In this document: piece after piece, positions 9,370 through 21,309 of the stretch
Layout of the letters: each line of letters opens with the position of its first letter
How positions within the stretch are numbered: the first letter of the stretch is position 1
NCBI GenBank assembly: GCA_900169235.1
Contig: FWCC01000141.1
Location: 70,284 to 134,283 of the forward strand
DNA: 64,000 nucleotides
Direction: 5' to 3'
From: Zarea fungicola
Lineage: Eukaryota > Ascomycota > Sordariomycetes > Hypocreales > Cordycipitaceae
Position numbers and translations under genes: made by a program
Notes under the pieces: generated by a model
Database searches by the model: none
The model's input: only the letters and a program-made list of their open reading frames with translations
What the model was told of the DNA's origin: nothing

Positions 9370-11892
9370 TTACTTTGTGGCTATGTTGTTCATCGGCGAC
9401 ACCTTATTCTGATCGAGGTTGTCGAGGTTGTATCCGAAATCAAACGAGTCTGCGAATAAAATGTCACTGCCAATGATACCATCAGTCAGCCACCAGTCAG
9501 CAGGCCAGGTATCCTCAGCACCCGGAATAGAAGCAATGACATCATCACTTGCGGCATTCGCATGAGACTCAATGGGTGCTACTCCGTCAAACAGAGACTG
9601 GGCAAGACGGGCGTACAGCCGGCCTGCTGAGGACGTAGGCAGTTCCCTGACCACATCATTCAAATAAGTTGCTGTAGCTCGTGCAGAGGTAGCTGCTTTG
9701 GTCGCATCATCCTGCGAGAATGCACCTTTTACAATGGCCTTTATGAATATTTGGTTAGTTTAGACAGCATGACGACCATTGTCGGCCTGTACTCACCAGT
9801 CGCACATCTGCCAACGCATGACAGACCATGATGAATTGCGTGTTGTGAAAGCCTCGAGTAAATACACTGAGGGGTTTGCCATTCAACAGGGCATCAAAGA
9901 TTCGAAGCGCGACGCCAGCAGATGCTTCGTAAATAGCAGAGAGCGTTCCGGAGTTGGCGCCGTCCTTGGACGCAAGAAGCTCTCGCACTGCTTGTGCACC
10001 CAGCATGAGAATGTGGTGATCAATGTAGAAAGCCAGTAGCGGCAAATATCGACTTGAATGTGAATTGGTTGGCGCACATCTGACATGCCTGACATGTTCC
10101 AGAATATGGAGCCATTTTTTGTGCCAGGTTGCAACGGATCCGGTAGCTTCATTGACACCTTTTCGCTCTTCAAGTGCGTTGAACTGGCAAAGTTAGCATT
10201 CATCATTTATGAATTTCCAGGTATAGTGATGTATATCTTTAAGCAGTCGGGTAGTCAACTTACAAGAATGCCTCTCGTCTCCACAATGCCAGTGACGAGT
10301 TGGTCCGTCGCTGTGGCACAAGGCTGTCGCCACCAGTCATGCATGTTTTGGGGGATTTCATCCCATGCGACGCAGAGACGAGGTCCATTGATACCACCAA
10401 AGGTCTTGTCGGCATTGAACAAGCATAGCCAACATCTCTCGTAGTTGCGGCGTAACCGAGCAGCCGCATCCGAATCTGCTGCCAGGCCGGACGCCTGGAC
10501 GTATTTGTCGACACGAGTGGGATTATTGATGCAGGTGAGTCTGGCCAATTGAACAGCCTATTTCATGTCCCTTTGGATTTAGCGCAGTTCATTGTATGTG
10601 GCAGTCGCCTTGCAGTTGTATTTACTTACATGGCTTAAATGAAGTCTTGACGGATCATCAGAGACGCGACCGTGTCGCACACGCGCCCAATGATACATGA
10701 GGAGAATGGCTTGGATCGTTTCGAGAGATGTGACAGAGGCGGCGATGCACCATTGCATATTTCCTTCAGCCAGCTGCAGCAGGCCTTGATAAATGACCTT
10801 GTCTCGAGGTCGGGTGGAAACGGCGCAGCCAAGCGCACAAATGACGGAGAATAGTGTAAAAGACGTGGCATAGACATTTTCCGGGGTATGAAGCTCGGGA
10901 TCTAATAGACCGATGACTGGGTTCTGCGTTGCAAAAAATCTACTCATGGTCAGCGGTCCATGCCTGTCACATGTAGTTGTTGTTGACTTGTTGACACGTA
11001 CTGGTCAAAGAAAAAGAGAGCGTCGGTCTCGTCAATGATGCGCGAAGCGACTGGGTCACAGGCGCTTGCTTCCAGTTTGAAGATGCTCTCTACGGGCTGC
11101 TCAGACAGAACCTGCCAGTCTCGTCGTGGAATAGGTTGCGACGCTAAACAGTGGTGTCAGTGGGGTGTCAGTGATTAGTTCAAAATCCAACAGCAGTTGG
11201 AGGAAAGAAAGAAAGAAAGAAAAATTGACGGACCAAGATACGTGACGAGCTTTCCATCAGCAGGAGCATGGCCCTGGGGGATTGTGGTGCTGGAAAGTGA
11301 CATGCTGGACGGCGAGGAGTGGAACGAGGAGGGCGAGAAGCCTGGCGGGGCCGCACTGTCATAGATGTCCATGCAGACGGACGTGACAGCAGCAGCGAGT
11401 ATATCAAGAGGCGATACAACTTCCGGCTGGGCCTTGGGCGTGGGAGCGTGGGTGCAGAAGCGGGCGCACTCGGTGGGAGGCAGTTGGCACTGGTCTTGGG
11501 GCGTCAAAGTCGTGGCATGGGATTGGGACGTGGTCTCTGACGTCTTCGGGTGAGATGTCCCCGCCGCCGAGTTGAGAATGACCTGGACAACCTCCTCTCC
11601 CACGGGGCTCTGGCTGATGCGGAGTAGGAGCTTCGCAACTGTGTCTGGCTTGTTACAGCTACCCTCTTTGCGGCCACGGTTCGAGGTGACGGGGTAGCTA
11701 CAAGGTCGGGACTGGCTTACGCAGCGAGCGCTTTACAAGGTTAGCAGGCATCTCGTTGCTGGAGTGAGTGATGGAATCCTACCATGGCTCGAGTCTGTCG
11801 CATTTCTGCCTGGCCGAACGACAGTTGAAGCAGGCGGTAGGGTGCCGTGAGGCAGTCGCCGTGGATGCAATTGTAGCTCGTTGGGTGGACAT
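9370..11892 (-). CDS. Zn2Cys6 transcription factor with fungal-specific domain
   Basis: Seven exons in genomic order 9370..9738, 9797..10183, 10264..10557, 10630..10939, 11002..11143, 11234..11730, 11783..11892 on the complement, 702 residues. The total is an exact multiple of three and every junction is GT-AG. The zinc binuclear cluster is complete only after removing the first intron (11731-11782, branch point GCTAAC): C21-x2-C24-x6-C31-x5-C37-x2-C40-x6-C47 (CFNC, RSARQKC, EPC, ARC, RPC). The middle region (ALFFFDQFFATQNPVIGLLDPEL, LMYHWARV, RLRRNYERCWLCLFNADKTF) matches the fungal_trans domain. It is predicted to be a nuclear DNA-binding regulator; targets are unknown. The acceptor at 10940 could instead be three bases upstream, changing one residue pair. 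The neighbouring MDR gene is a possible target. Confidence 0.88.
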
Positions 11893-13414
11893 TTGGGCCA
11901 CTGGAGATGGGGCGAGATTCGGTGTGATTTTGATGCTGAGACTTTGGGCCCTTTGTTATGCAATTGTGAATGATTTGAAACTCATAGCAGGGGGGGTGGG
12001 ATGTTGTTTTGTGAGAATTGAATCTGCCTGATTCATGTTGTTTTCGTTTGCGTATTAGTGACTTGATTGCTGTAGTGGGGCAGTCCAGTTGTATGCAGGA
12101 CTTGAGCTGGTGCGTAGTGAGAATCGTCCATGCCGCCAGATTCCTGCATTGCATCGTTGAATTTCTGCTATGTAATAATTTTCTTCTCTCACATGAGCAC
12201 TAAGACTATGCAAATTTGTCGAATCACCGTGATCCAAGGTTTGGCGCTCCTTTCTATGAAGCGACGTGTATAGAAGTCAGTTATCGGCTGGCGGTCGCCT
12301 ATTTCCTGGGCGGCGACTTGATTTATTCTCCGCAGGCTCGCCCCCGCTAAAAATGTCAGATGGGGCTTACCCGTGGCCCATACAAACAAATCGTTGAGGC
12401 TAGGCTGCCACTCTCTGGCGTAAAAAATATACATGTAAAAAAAGAAAAGAAAAAAACACAAACAACGAAATTGCGCAGACTGGTCCCATTCTAGAAAGGC
12501 CCATTCCCTTGGGGTCGCGGATTGGCCATTTATAATAACCTCACGGCTTAAATTGAGAATCCTACCCTGTATTCGGCAATCTGTTGTCACGACTCCCTTC
12601 CATTACACCAACTAGCAAAGATGGGTATCAATGCCATAGTGAGCATTAATTAGGGAACCCCTACTGCCTCTACATATTATGCAAATATAATACTGGTTAC
12701 ACCCATGTAGCATCTGCACATCTGGGCCAGATCAATAGGATCCGTGGGGCATCTATCTCCCTGAAGACGGCCGTTACGGATGGTCGGGTGGCGTTTTGTG
12801 GCTGCATACAGCACACCAGTGAGACACCACTAAAATATGAAGCACCACCATGATTTCTCACGCTGGACATCAACTTGAACCTTGCATCAACCAAAAAAAC
12901 GATATTCCAAAACTGAAAGAAAACATTTTCAAAAATAAAAAACATACAACAGCCGGTGTTCGCTGGTCGTCACCGACCCAACTACTAATCTGCCGATTAT
13001 CAGCTTATCTATGGGGGAGCGGACGGGACCCCGAGTTCTCTGATATCTATGGTCGTATGTACAAGATGCAGCATTATTTTCAATAATATAGACACAAATA
13101 AAGTTGTTTTACATGATTAGTTACCCACCATGAAGAGTAATTCCACGCTCCGTATTGCTGGCGAGTCTGATTGGCGTAGGGGGCTTGGGCTGCGAGACGC
13201 TGCATACTGGGTAGCTCATGTCTACGCCACAGCCAAAATACACTTTTGTCAGCGACCCTATGCTAGTAGTAAACAAGCTTAGGTTCCGGCAGTTCCGTCG
13301 CGACGTGCAGTCCTATTACTTCAAGTACCTACTCTGTGTAATTCTGCCCTCTATGCCGACTTTCGTCTCTTTGATTCATACTCGCAATCTCAATCATTGC
13401 CATGCAACTCTACA
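11893..13414. other. Intergenic region containing repeat R1-A
   Basis: 1.5 kb between the start of the transcription factor and the SNG1-like gene. No reading frame with protein-like content was found. An A-rich stretch lies at 12420-12470. R1-A lies at 13021-13060. Confidence 0.5.
13021..13060 (+). repeat. Dispersed repeat R1, copy A
   Basis: Contains GGGACCCCGAGTTCTCT followed by GATATCTATGGTCGTATGT. The same ~38-40 bp block recurs at 15718, 26816, 32976 and 38630 in the same orientation, while the flanks differ. This copy lies about 355 bp upstream of the SNG1-like gene. Confidence 0.85.
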
Positions 13415-14980
13415 ATGGCACCACCATTTGTCCACCGGCTTTATCCTCGCGCCGTTGAACGCAGACTTTCGCCCTCCCATCCAGCGGTTAAGCCAGATCG
13501 GCTGAAATTTCTAAAAGCGGCCACCATCAACTTTGTTCTTCTTCAGCTGCTTTTTTTCGGACTCTTTTGCTACTTATTCGGATCGCTTTATCAGCAAGTC
13601 CCTCGCACGCATAACCTTGAAATTCTATGGGTCGATTACGATGCAGGCATTATCGGCGAGGCTGTGCGTGATGCGTATAGTTCGCTGCAGTCTGCTAGAT
13701 TTCCAACCTTGGTTGAGAAAACACCCGCCGAGTTTCCTTCCGTACATTCTCTGCGGGAGGCAGTTTGCAACACCGACTACTGGGCTGCTTTGTATATTTT
13801 GCCTCGATCCTCTGAGCTTCTAGCACGCGCCATCGCTGGATCCAACAGTTCAGACTATGACCCTTCCAACATCATCGCCTATATATGGAACGAAGCCAGG
13901 TACCCAACTGTTGTGGATGGCTCCATCGCCAACAACATGCAAGTCGTCTCGGAGCACGCCCGCGTCGCCTATATAGCTCTCCACGGCACATCAGCTTTTG
14001 CCACGATACCACCAAATAACTTGGGTGCCATTACTGCCTTCACGAACCCCTGGATTTTGTCATCAACAAATATTAAGCCGACAATTCAAGGTACTCGTAG
14101 CGTCTACAATACGATTGTGATTGTCTTGTTTTTAATGCAGGACTTTTTCTTTCTCGGTATTATCAATGGCTTATCTGTTCAGTTCAAAATCTACGCTCAG
14201 GTATCGCCATTCCGCATCATCATGGTGCGTGACTTGATATCAGGAACTTTTACCATGATCGGGTCACTGCTTGGTACTACTGCCATTTGGGTGTTCAAAG
14301 CAAACTGGGACATGTCTGGCAAGCAATTTGCCCTCAGTTGGCTTACTCTGTGGCTCTTTAGCCATGTCACTTTTCTCACACTCGACGTCTTTACCGTCTG
14401 GATACCGCACCAGTTTGTTTCCATGGCACTTGTCACCTGGGTCGTGTTCAACGTCACGTCAATTATCCTGCCATTTGCACTGTCCTCACCGTTTTATCGC
14501 TGGGCGTATGCCGTACCAGCACACGGGGCTTACGAAGTTCTGACTGATGTGTGGTCCGACGGCTGCAGCCCGCATCTTTATTACGCATTACCGATTTTGT
14601 TTGCTTATGAGATAACCGGGCTGTTTTGGACCAGCCTCGGCACATACAAGCGCTGCCACTTTGCGGTCCTTACCGAGGAGGCTTCTAAGGAGGCGATGAG
14701 GATGCGCGTCGAGATGGCTTTGAAACTAGAACGCGAGCATGATGGTGCATTGAGGCAACAAGGCAAGTCAAATACGAGAAAAGACAGCAGTGGACGCGAC
14801 CTGGAAACAGAAATGGTTGTCCAAAATGTCGAGCAGGTGCAGGCAACTCAAGAACAGGAGCTGATTGAGAGAGAAATTGAACACCTTGGTGGTGAAATTG
14901 AGAGGTTGCAAACAAGGGCATCGAGGATGACGGATTTTGGCCCAACCTTTCCACTTGTAGGAGCGGACAGGAATAACTGA
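13415..14980 (+). CDS. SNG1/DUF3533-family membrane protein
   Basis: A single exon of 521 residues. The ATG at 13415 (MAPPFVH) is chosen over an in-frame TTG at 13397. Topology fits the nitrosoguanidine-resistance (SNG1, DUF3533) family: one N-terminal membrane segment at about 36-57, a long extracytoplasmic domain (DYDAGIIGEAVRDAY, NSSDYDP, SIANNMQVVSEHAR), then five C-terminal membrane segments from NTIVIVLFLMQDFFFLGI to ALPILFAYEITGLFW. Yeast Sng1 has about 547 residues and is linked to drug and nitrosoguanidine resistance and to membrane lipid asymmetry. A charged, coiled-coil-like tail (EQVQATQEQELIEREIE) extends past the last helix. The gene is bracketed by R1-A and R1-B and starts the immunity-like island. 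Family assignment is from topology and motif feel, not a search. Confidence 0.85.
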   Translation: MAPPFVHRLYPRAVERRLSPSHPAVKPDRLKFLKAATINFVLLQLLFFGLFCYLFGSLYQQVPRTHNLEILWVDYDAGIIGEAVRDAYSSLQSARFPTLVEKTPAEFPSVHSLREAVCNTDYWAALYILPRSSELLARAIAGSNSSDYDPSNIIAYIWNEARYPTVVDGSIANNMQVVSEHARVAYIALHGTSAFATIPPNNLGAITAFTNPWILSSTNIKPTIQGTRSVYNTIVIVLFLMQDFFFLGIINGLSVQFKIYAQVSPFRIIMVRDLISGTFTMIGSLLGTTAIWVFKANWDMSGKQFALSWLTLWLFSHVTFLTLDVFTVWIPHQFVSMALVTWVVFNVTSIILPFALSSPFYRWAYAVPAHGAYEVLTDVWSDGCSPHLYYALPILFAYEITGLFWTSLGTYKRCHFAVLTEEASKEAMRMRVEMALKLEREHDGALRQQGKSNTRKDSSGRDLETEMVVQNVEQVQATQEQELIEREIEHLGGEIERLQTRASRMTDFGPTFPLVGADRNN

Positions 14981-16077
14981 TTTTTTTTGTGTTTTTTTTT
15001 AAATGGTTGAAAGACTATACAGCAGAGAATCCCGGCAACTCACGTATACGTTTTATGTTCCGGTCAATCGGTCCTCGCCGTGGGCGTTGACTTAATACAC
15101 CCCTTTTGGTAGTGAAGATGTCCGACCAAGACATGGAAGTGTGTTGATTTTGACGTATTGGTTTTGAGCGTCCTAGATCTTTTCTAAACACTTGAAGAGG
15201 CTTCTATTTGGGTTCATCATACGATCCCTAATGAGATTTCTCAGTTGTTACACCCCTTCCCTCAACAATTCTCGAATTTTGAAACTTTGTGTGTTGACTG
15301 TGCAGTCGCTAGCCTACCCAGTATACTCAATCGCTCTCCTTGATGACGGCTTCAATTCAATTTGGAGCCTCTTGACGTGTGGCCTTTCTACCCTAACACA
15401 ATAGTAGGAGGTAGAGTTTTTAATAAGTCCTTTATAACTAAATCTAGTTATTTTATTGAGTCTAACTGAGTTTTTTTTCATGCAAGTGCAAATTAATAGC
15501 AAGGTAAAGGTTTCTAGATTAAACATCACTGCCACTCTGTGCTTTCAAGTAATCTCACTCCGTTAAATATGACAGGGTTTAATTTTAATATGGTCGCAAA
15601 ATGGTGGTTGTTTGGTGGATCTTCTTGACATTCGACCTCTAAAAACGGAAGCACACACAGTCAAAATTGCATATAGCGTAGCCGACTCTAAAACCTTTAG
15701 GCTATATGGGAGAGCTTGACGGGACCCCAAGTTCTCTAATATCTATGGTCGTATGCAACAGTTCGAATACTATTTGATATTATATTCTTTTTGGAAAAAT
15801 GTTCATCGTAATCTGAATTAACAAAACTGGTCTAATTTCAAAGCTCTGTTGTTAGTTAATTTATGACGGCCAATCAAGATATCTGGTTAGGCGCTGTTGT
15901 AGTGCGGGGTTGCGGAATCAGGCAATCATAGTGGCCACCGGAACAGACCAGAAGTCAAGTCGTTGAGCCCCGTGCCCGTCTTTAGATTTTCACCTTTTCA
16001 AATCTATGACACAAACTTTTAGCCGTACCCGTAACCAGTCAAACTGCAGAGGTAAACCCTTCACTCTCATCCAACTC
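14981..16077. other. Intergenic region containing repeat R1-B
   Basis: 1.1 kb, AT-rich around 15400-15550, without a credible gene. R1-B is at 15718-15755. The segment just before it (15595-15705) resembles 30890-30970 upstream of the HeLo gene: both have a GGTCGCAAAA motif followed by an ACGTAGCCG/GCGTAGCCG motif. Confidence 0.5.
15718..15755 (+). repeat. Dispersed repeat R1, copy B
   Basis: Core GACGGGACCCCAAGTTCTCT, then AATATCTATGGTCGTATG. It differs from copy A by G-to-A changes (CCGAG to CCAAG, TGAT to TAAT), compatible with repeat-induced transitions. It lies 360 bp upstream of the first NLR ATG. Confidence 0.85.
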
Positions 16078-19000
16078 ATGGCTGCACTGCCTAGGAAAAA
16101 GCTGCCTTCCCGTCCTGGATCGCGACATGACTTCGATATTGCCGTCATATGTGCGCTTCCTGTTGAGGCAGATGCTGTCATAACTGCCCTAGATCATTTC
16201 TGGGACGATGATGAGCTTTCCATGCCATATGACAAAGCAATCGGTGACGCAAATGCCTATTCGACTGGTGTTATAGGTCGCCACAATGTTGTTTTGATTC
16301 ATCTTTCCGGAATGGGCAAAGCTGCTGCTGGGAATGCAGCTGCCGCTTGTCGAATTAGCTTTCCTGGTATCAAACTAGCCCTGGTAGTCGGTGTCTGCGG
16401 GGGTACGCCTCGCTATGGCGATACCGATATTTTCTTAGGCGACGTTATTATCAGCACGGGAGTCAAGCAATTCGACTTTGGGAGGCAGTTTCCGGATAGA
16501 TTTGAAAGCAAAGACACTCTTGACGATTCTTTGGGGAGGCCATCGCTGGAGATTAGGTCGCTGCTATCTAAACTAAAAACAACGAGAGAAAAGGAGCGCC
16601 TACAAGCGAAAGTGAGCCTGTACCTTGACGGGCAGGCAGCTAAATACCCGGGCGCTGAGAATGATCAGCTCTTCGCTCCTGAGTGCCGACATAAGCACCA
16701 AAACCCGTTAGAGTGCGACATTTGTGCCGCATGTACGGCCTCGTCTCATACTGCTTGTCAGATGTCGACGAAGATCGAGTGCGACACACTTGGTTGTGAT
16801 GTAGCTAATGTTATCTCTCGACCAAGTCGATCTGGTAAGCAGCAGCCCGGTTGCCCATCAATTCATTTTGGCACAATCGCTTCGGGAGATATTGTGATGA
16901 AATCGGCAGAAACCAGAGATAGAGTTTCTGATAAAACGGGAGCGATAGCCTTTGAGATGGAAAGCGTTGGAGTGTGGGATGTGTTTCCGTGCCTTGTTAT
17001 TAAGGGTGTGTGTGACTACGCTGATAGTCATAAAAATAAGAGATGGCAACCGTATGCTGCCGCTACGGCGGCAGCATGTGCAAAGGCGTTCCTGCACTAC
17101 TGGAGCTTCAAGACACAGTAAGCTAACGAGTACCAATGTCCTGTATATGAACAAGTATTTACTTTCTTAGCGCCAGCTTTAACAGCACTCCTATCATTAA
17201 TGACAGCACGCAGCGCATGCGCCTGTTCTTAAACAGTTTAAAGTTTCCGGAGCTGAATGCCAGAAGAAACAAAATTGACTGTAGCATTTCTGATACATTT
17301 GAGTGGATATTTGACCGCGAACTGTACACCGCTGACATGATGGCGATCAGCGATGAGTCTGACGTTGAAAGGGAGATGACCATGGACGAAAGTCAGGCAG
17401 AACATGACAAAACCAAAGCTTTTATTCTACCGTACGACAGCGCAAGTTGCAGCTCAACAAGCGGAACTGAATCTGACGACAGTTTTGACGTGGAGATCAT
17501 GGAAACTCAAGCCCGTAATTTTCTGGAGTGGCTTAAAGCTGATAAACAACTCTTCTGGATTACGGGTAAACCAGCATCGGGAAAGAGCACTTTGATGAAA
17601 TTCATCTTGTCGCATAATGAGACAGGGAGACTTCTAAAGAAGTGAAAAAAAAACGTGCATATTCTCTCTCATTTTTTTTGGAAGCCAGGAAGCGCGTTAC
17701 AGCACAATTTTAAAGGCTTCCTTCCTCTATACTACACCAAATTTTAATAGTGGATGCCGATTATTTGCAGTACTATGTGCAAAACTCCACTGACAGCTCT
17801 GTCAAAGATACGAACTCGGATTGGGATGCTCAGGAGCTTGAACACGCACTTCTGAAGTACTTAGCCAAGGCTACAAGGCCATTCTGCATTTTCATCGACG
17901 CTATTGACGAAATAATCCCAGAAAATGAAACCCACAAGGTTTTAAATCTCATCAAAAGATTTCCGTCGTCTCTCATTAAAGTCTGCATATCCAGCCGCCG
18001 AGAACATCTCTTTGAGCTGCATTTTCAATGCTACCCCACGCTAGTTATGCAAGAAGTTACTAAACGCGATATGGTGGATTATGTGAACACTATGATTGAT
18101 GACTGCGTCCTTCAGAGGCCTAATGAGCTAAATATAGGAGAGATTGTCTCATCTTTGGTGCATAATGCTGATGGCGTGTTTCTTTGGCTTGTTTTCGCAA
18201 CAGCCTCGATCATAAAAGGGATGAATATCGGAGATTCTGAAGACGAGATATACGAACGATTGAACTTGATGCCAAAAACTTTAACCGGCCTATATCAAGA
18301 TATGGTGGATCGATCTAGTGAAGAGCTTGCTCTCTATCACCCTACAAGTGCTGTTATCTTTAACATGGCTCTTCGCGGCAACCCCTGGTCTAACTTCTAT
18401 CCGCAGGATGCCATATCAATCTTCGAACTGATGGTGGCACTGGATGATGATATATTGGACCGCAACTCAGCTCTGGATGGGCAACATCACGTCGAAGATT
18501 TAAAGGGAAGATGTGAAAGAATGGTGACAACACTCAAAATTAAGTGCGCAGGACTTTTGGAGCCATCCATCTCGGATGATTTCATTTCGCAATATTGGCC
18601 GCAAGACAAGCCATCTGATGCATTAATCCCGTATTCAGAGATGGCTGTTGATTTCATCCATCGCACAGTGTCTGACTTCCTCTCAGACACTATAGAAGGA
18701 CAGAATATTTTGAGAGGGGCAAACTTTTCGGACGAGGAAATGCTGGTGAGGGTGTTTAAGGCCGGACTCGTTCGCTGTCGAATATTCTTGAGACCTCAGC
18801 ACGCAATTCATAATGTCAAAGCTGTGTTGGAGGCCTTGGATCTGGTTCGAAATCAACTTCAACCCGCCACAGTATCATCTCTTATGTCCGACATTCTGAA
18901 AACTTACCAAAGCGGCTTTTTAGAACTCGGAAGTCATTATCCATACACATTTAAAATTCCCGAAGAAGGATTCCTGGTGTGTGCAGCGGAACTGGGGTTT

Positions 19001-20002
19001 GATGAATATGTGGTTCACCACTTACCAGCAGGCTCTTCTGCGGACCTGCACTCCTTCATCTTGTTTCGGTGCTGCTTGACAGCCCACTTTCGGCCAGACG
19101 ATGAAGTGACCTTGCGACAACACCGTCTTATTGGCCACTTTATCAGAAAAGGATTTAGCTTAGATGCATCTAACCGGTCCAAAATCGGCAAAACCGGGAT
19201 TATCACGAACTCAGAAGCACTCAATGCTGCTTGGTTTCAGTATATGCTATCTGCCGTGTCTTGGAATACCAATCGATTCTCTGGTAGTCTTGGTTTTCCT
19301 GCCGAACTTGTTGCAGACACGTGTGCAGAATTCATCAAAGTTGGAGTAAGTACAAATGAAACACTTACAGCCGTGTTCAAGTGGAATAGCCGTTACAAGA
19401 ATTTCGATATTCCAATCACGATGGCAAATCTCCAGTGGCACAATCGTCGACCGCTATCATCTATACGAAACAGTCTTGATAATTTCATAGTTCTGGAAAT
19501 TAGTGCGCAAGATCTTTTTGAATCAGTTCTCAGTCGTGCGAACAAGCATCCCTCTATAGACAGTGAGAGTCACCGACGAGACTCAGCCATGAAGGCATTG
19601 AAGTTCGGAAATGAACAAAATATATTGGTATATAGTGTTTCCGATGTAAAAACTTCGGATTCACTCCTAGAGGGGGTAAAAGTCTGGCTCAAAACCAATT
19701 TTCTCGGGTTGGATCGCGACGCCGTATATCAGCTTCAGCAACGTATATCCGATATCTGCTATAATGCCATTCAGGAAGCAATATCGGTGTCGGCTGCAGG
19801 GGAAGATTTAGAAGTATTTTTAAGTCAGTGGGAAAAAGTAAGTCCCACATGCGACCGCAACCTACCATCAATCCCTGTCAGGCGCGGAATGCCCGCCGCG
19901 GGAAGGGCAGCAAAGGCGACGAAGTTATCTCAGCCACTCCGACGTAGCGCACGGATTGCTATGATCAATAACAAACCGCTCCGAAAATTATATCCGAGAT
20001 AG
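16078..20002 (+). pseudogene. NLR1: PNP_UDP-NACHT-DUF7791-like NLR with a stop and a frameshift in the NACHT domain
   Basis: ATG at 16078 (or 16006 in frame). Exon 1 runs to 17117 and is spliced to 17171. Residues about 20-345 form a nucleoside-phosphorylase (PNP_UDP) domain: DIAVICALPVEADAV, VVGVCGGTPRYGD, SGDIVMKS, EMESVG. It carries an unusually Cys/His-rich insertion (16680-16830). A NACHT domain follows with P-loop GKPASGKST near residue 479, then Walker B CIFIDAIDEI (from 17881). After it, motifs VDFIHRTVSDFLSDT and LALDDDILDR type blocks indicate a DUF7791-like region. There are no ankyrin or WD repeats, and the tail is basic. The reading frame after the P-loop meets TGA at 17643-17645. 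The same frame then still reads a conserved NLR segment (HILSHFFWKPGSALQ), and the frame changes between 17715 and 17745. Splicing 17642..17715 would restore an open frame but delete that conserved segment. Confidence 0.8.
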
Positions 20003-21309
20003 AATATCAGATAATTTTGTGGTTATACTTAGGGAAGGGGTATTTGGCATTCGCGCTCTGGAAGATTGGATTACTAGTTGGCAGAGCAGTAAAAGGAGTG
20101 CAGAAGGCATAACATTTCGGTGATGTCACGAAATAGAACCAGAATAGCGCCGAGATTCATTGCACTGGTATTACCAGGATGTAGGCCTTTGTAAATTGGT
20201 CTCACTGAAATAGGAATAAGGGTGGACAAGGAGCGCTCCAGGTACGAACAGCTGTGCCAACAGCACAAGTGCGAAACGCTTGACACTTGATTTCATACAC
20301 TGCAGCTTTAGGACTCTTATATCATCCGGGCTATGCCGATTAACAGGTTATTTTGTCACAATTATATTTGTGCTTTTCGCTTTTTGGCTTGGCATTGAGA
20401 ATTTACAGATGTATTGCTGGGACAATGCCCCCTCAGTTGGACGCAATTTACTCCACATGAGGGGGCGATGAAGATGTTCTGCGACCGCGAGACGGCGAAG
20501 TCGGCCCTATTTTCCAGTGTACGGAACGGTGATGCCTGCTGTAATGCCTTTTTAAACGTAGACAAAGACAAAAATCTAGTCAACAGCTTAGACGGTAGGG
20601 AACGGTGACCAGTAAAGGCGGTAGCGACTTCAGCGCAGTAACATCCGCGCGCTGTCTTTTTACGGCTGGTGACCTTTCGTACGCGACTGACTGTCAACCT
20701 CAGCCTACTTGCTCTGGTACCTTAAATCAGTTAAGAAGCATAAAATTTAGGCAAAGCTAACCTCTATAGCTTTAGGAAGTTTAATGCATCTGTGCTTAAA
20801 AGTACCACCCCGTGGGCTCCCCCGAACGATTCGACAAGTGCGGAGGTTGAAGCTTCTGTGGGCACCCTCGCAACGGCTGCCCATCTTTTCAACGGACATG
20901 CATATGGGGTTCAAAACATTGATTCCACATTTATACCAATTGAGAATCCGGCGCACAATTTCGCCATGCCGTATCTTGATGAAGAGCTGTCCGCGTCCCA
21001 TTTTGAGATGCAGTGTCAACAGTGGACCTAGCGCTGCCCTATACTGCGCAGTGAGAAACGGCTCCTGCTGTTATTCTTATTTACAAAAGAGGGACACTTG
21101 AAATGCCTTTGACAGTATTGAACGGTAATGGTAATAATAAAATCATGTTTTGTGTCGGAATGCCGTAGGGGTGCCCACGTGCCATCCAAGAAAGGGGGTT
21201 TTGCAGGCTCCGCCCAGACCGATCCCCCTGTTGAGTGAATAACCATCCCACAAAGAAGCAAGTCGTTCCTTCCACAAACACTTTAATCCCCTTGACAACT
21301 TGTGATTCC
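20003..21309. other. Intergenic region, no supported gene
   Basis: 1.3 kb. A short frame at 20792-21031 (+) has rather protein-like composition (GTLATAAHLFNGHAYG, PYLDEELSASHFEMQ) and ends in TAG, but it lacks an ATG context or a splice partner. It may be an exon of an unrecognised or decayed gene. Nothing else was recognised. Confidence 0.4.

Noticed and set aside
17642..17715. Genuine intron in NLR1
   Set aside because: Splice signals and phase would work, but the segment encodes a conserved NLR motif in the upstream frame, so a decayed exon is the simpler reading. Kept as an alternative in the finding.
20792..21031. 79-codon plus-strand frame of protein-like composition
   Set aside because: No ATG, splice partner or motif was found. 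Mentioned only as part of the intergenic description.
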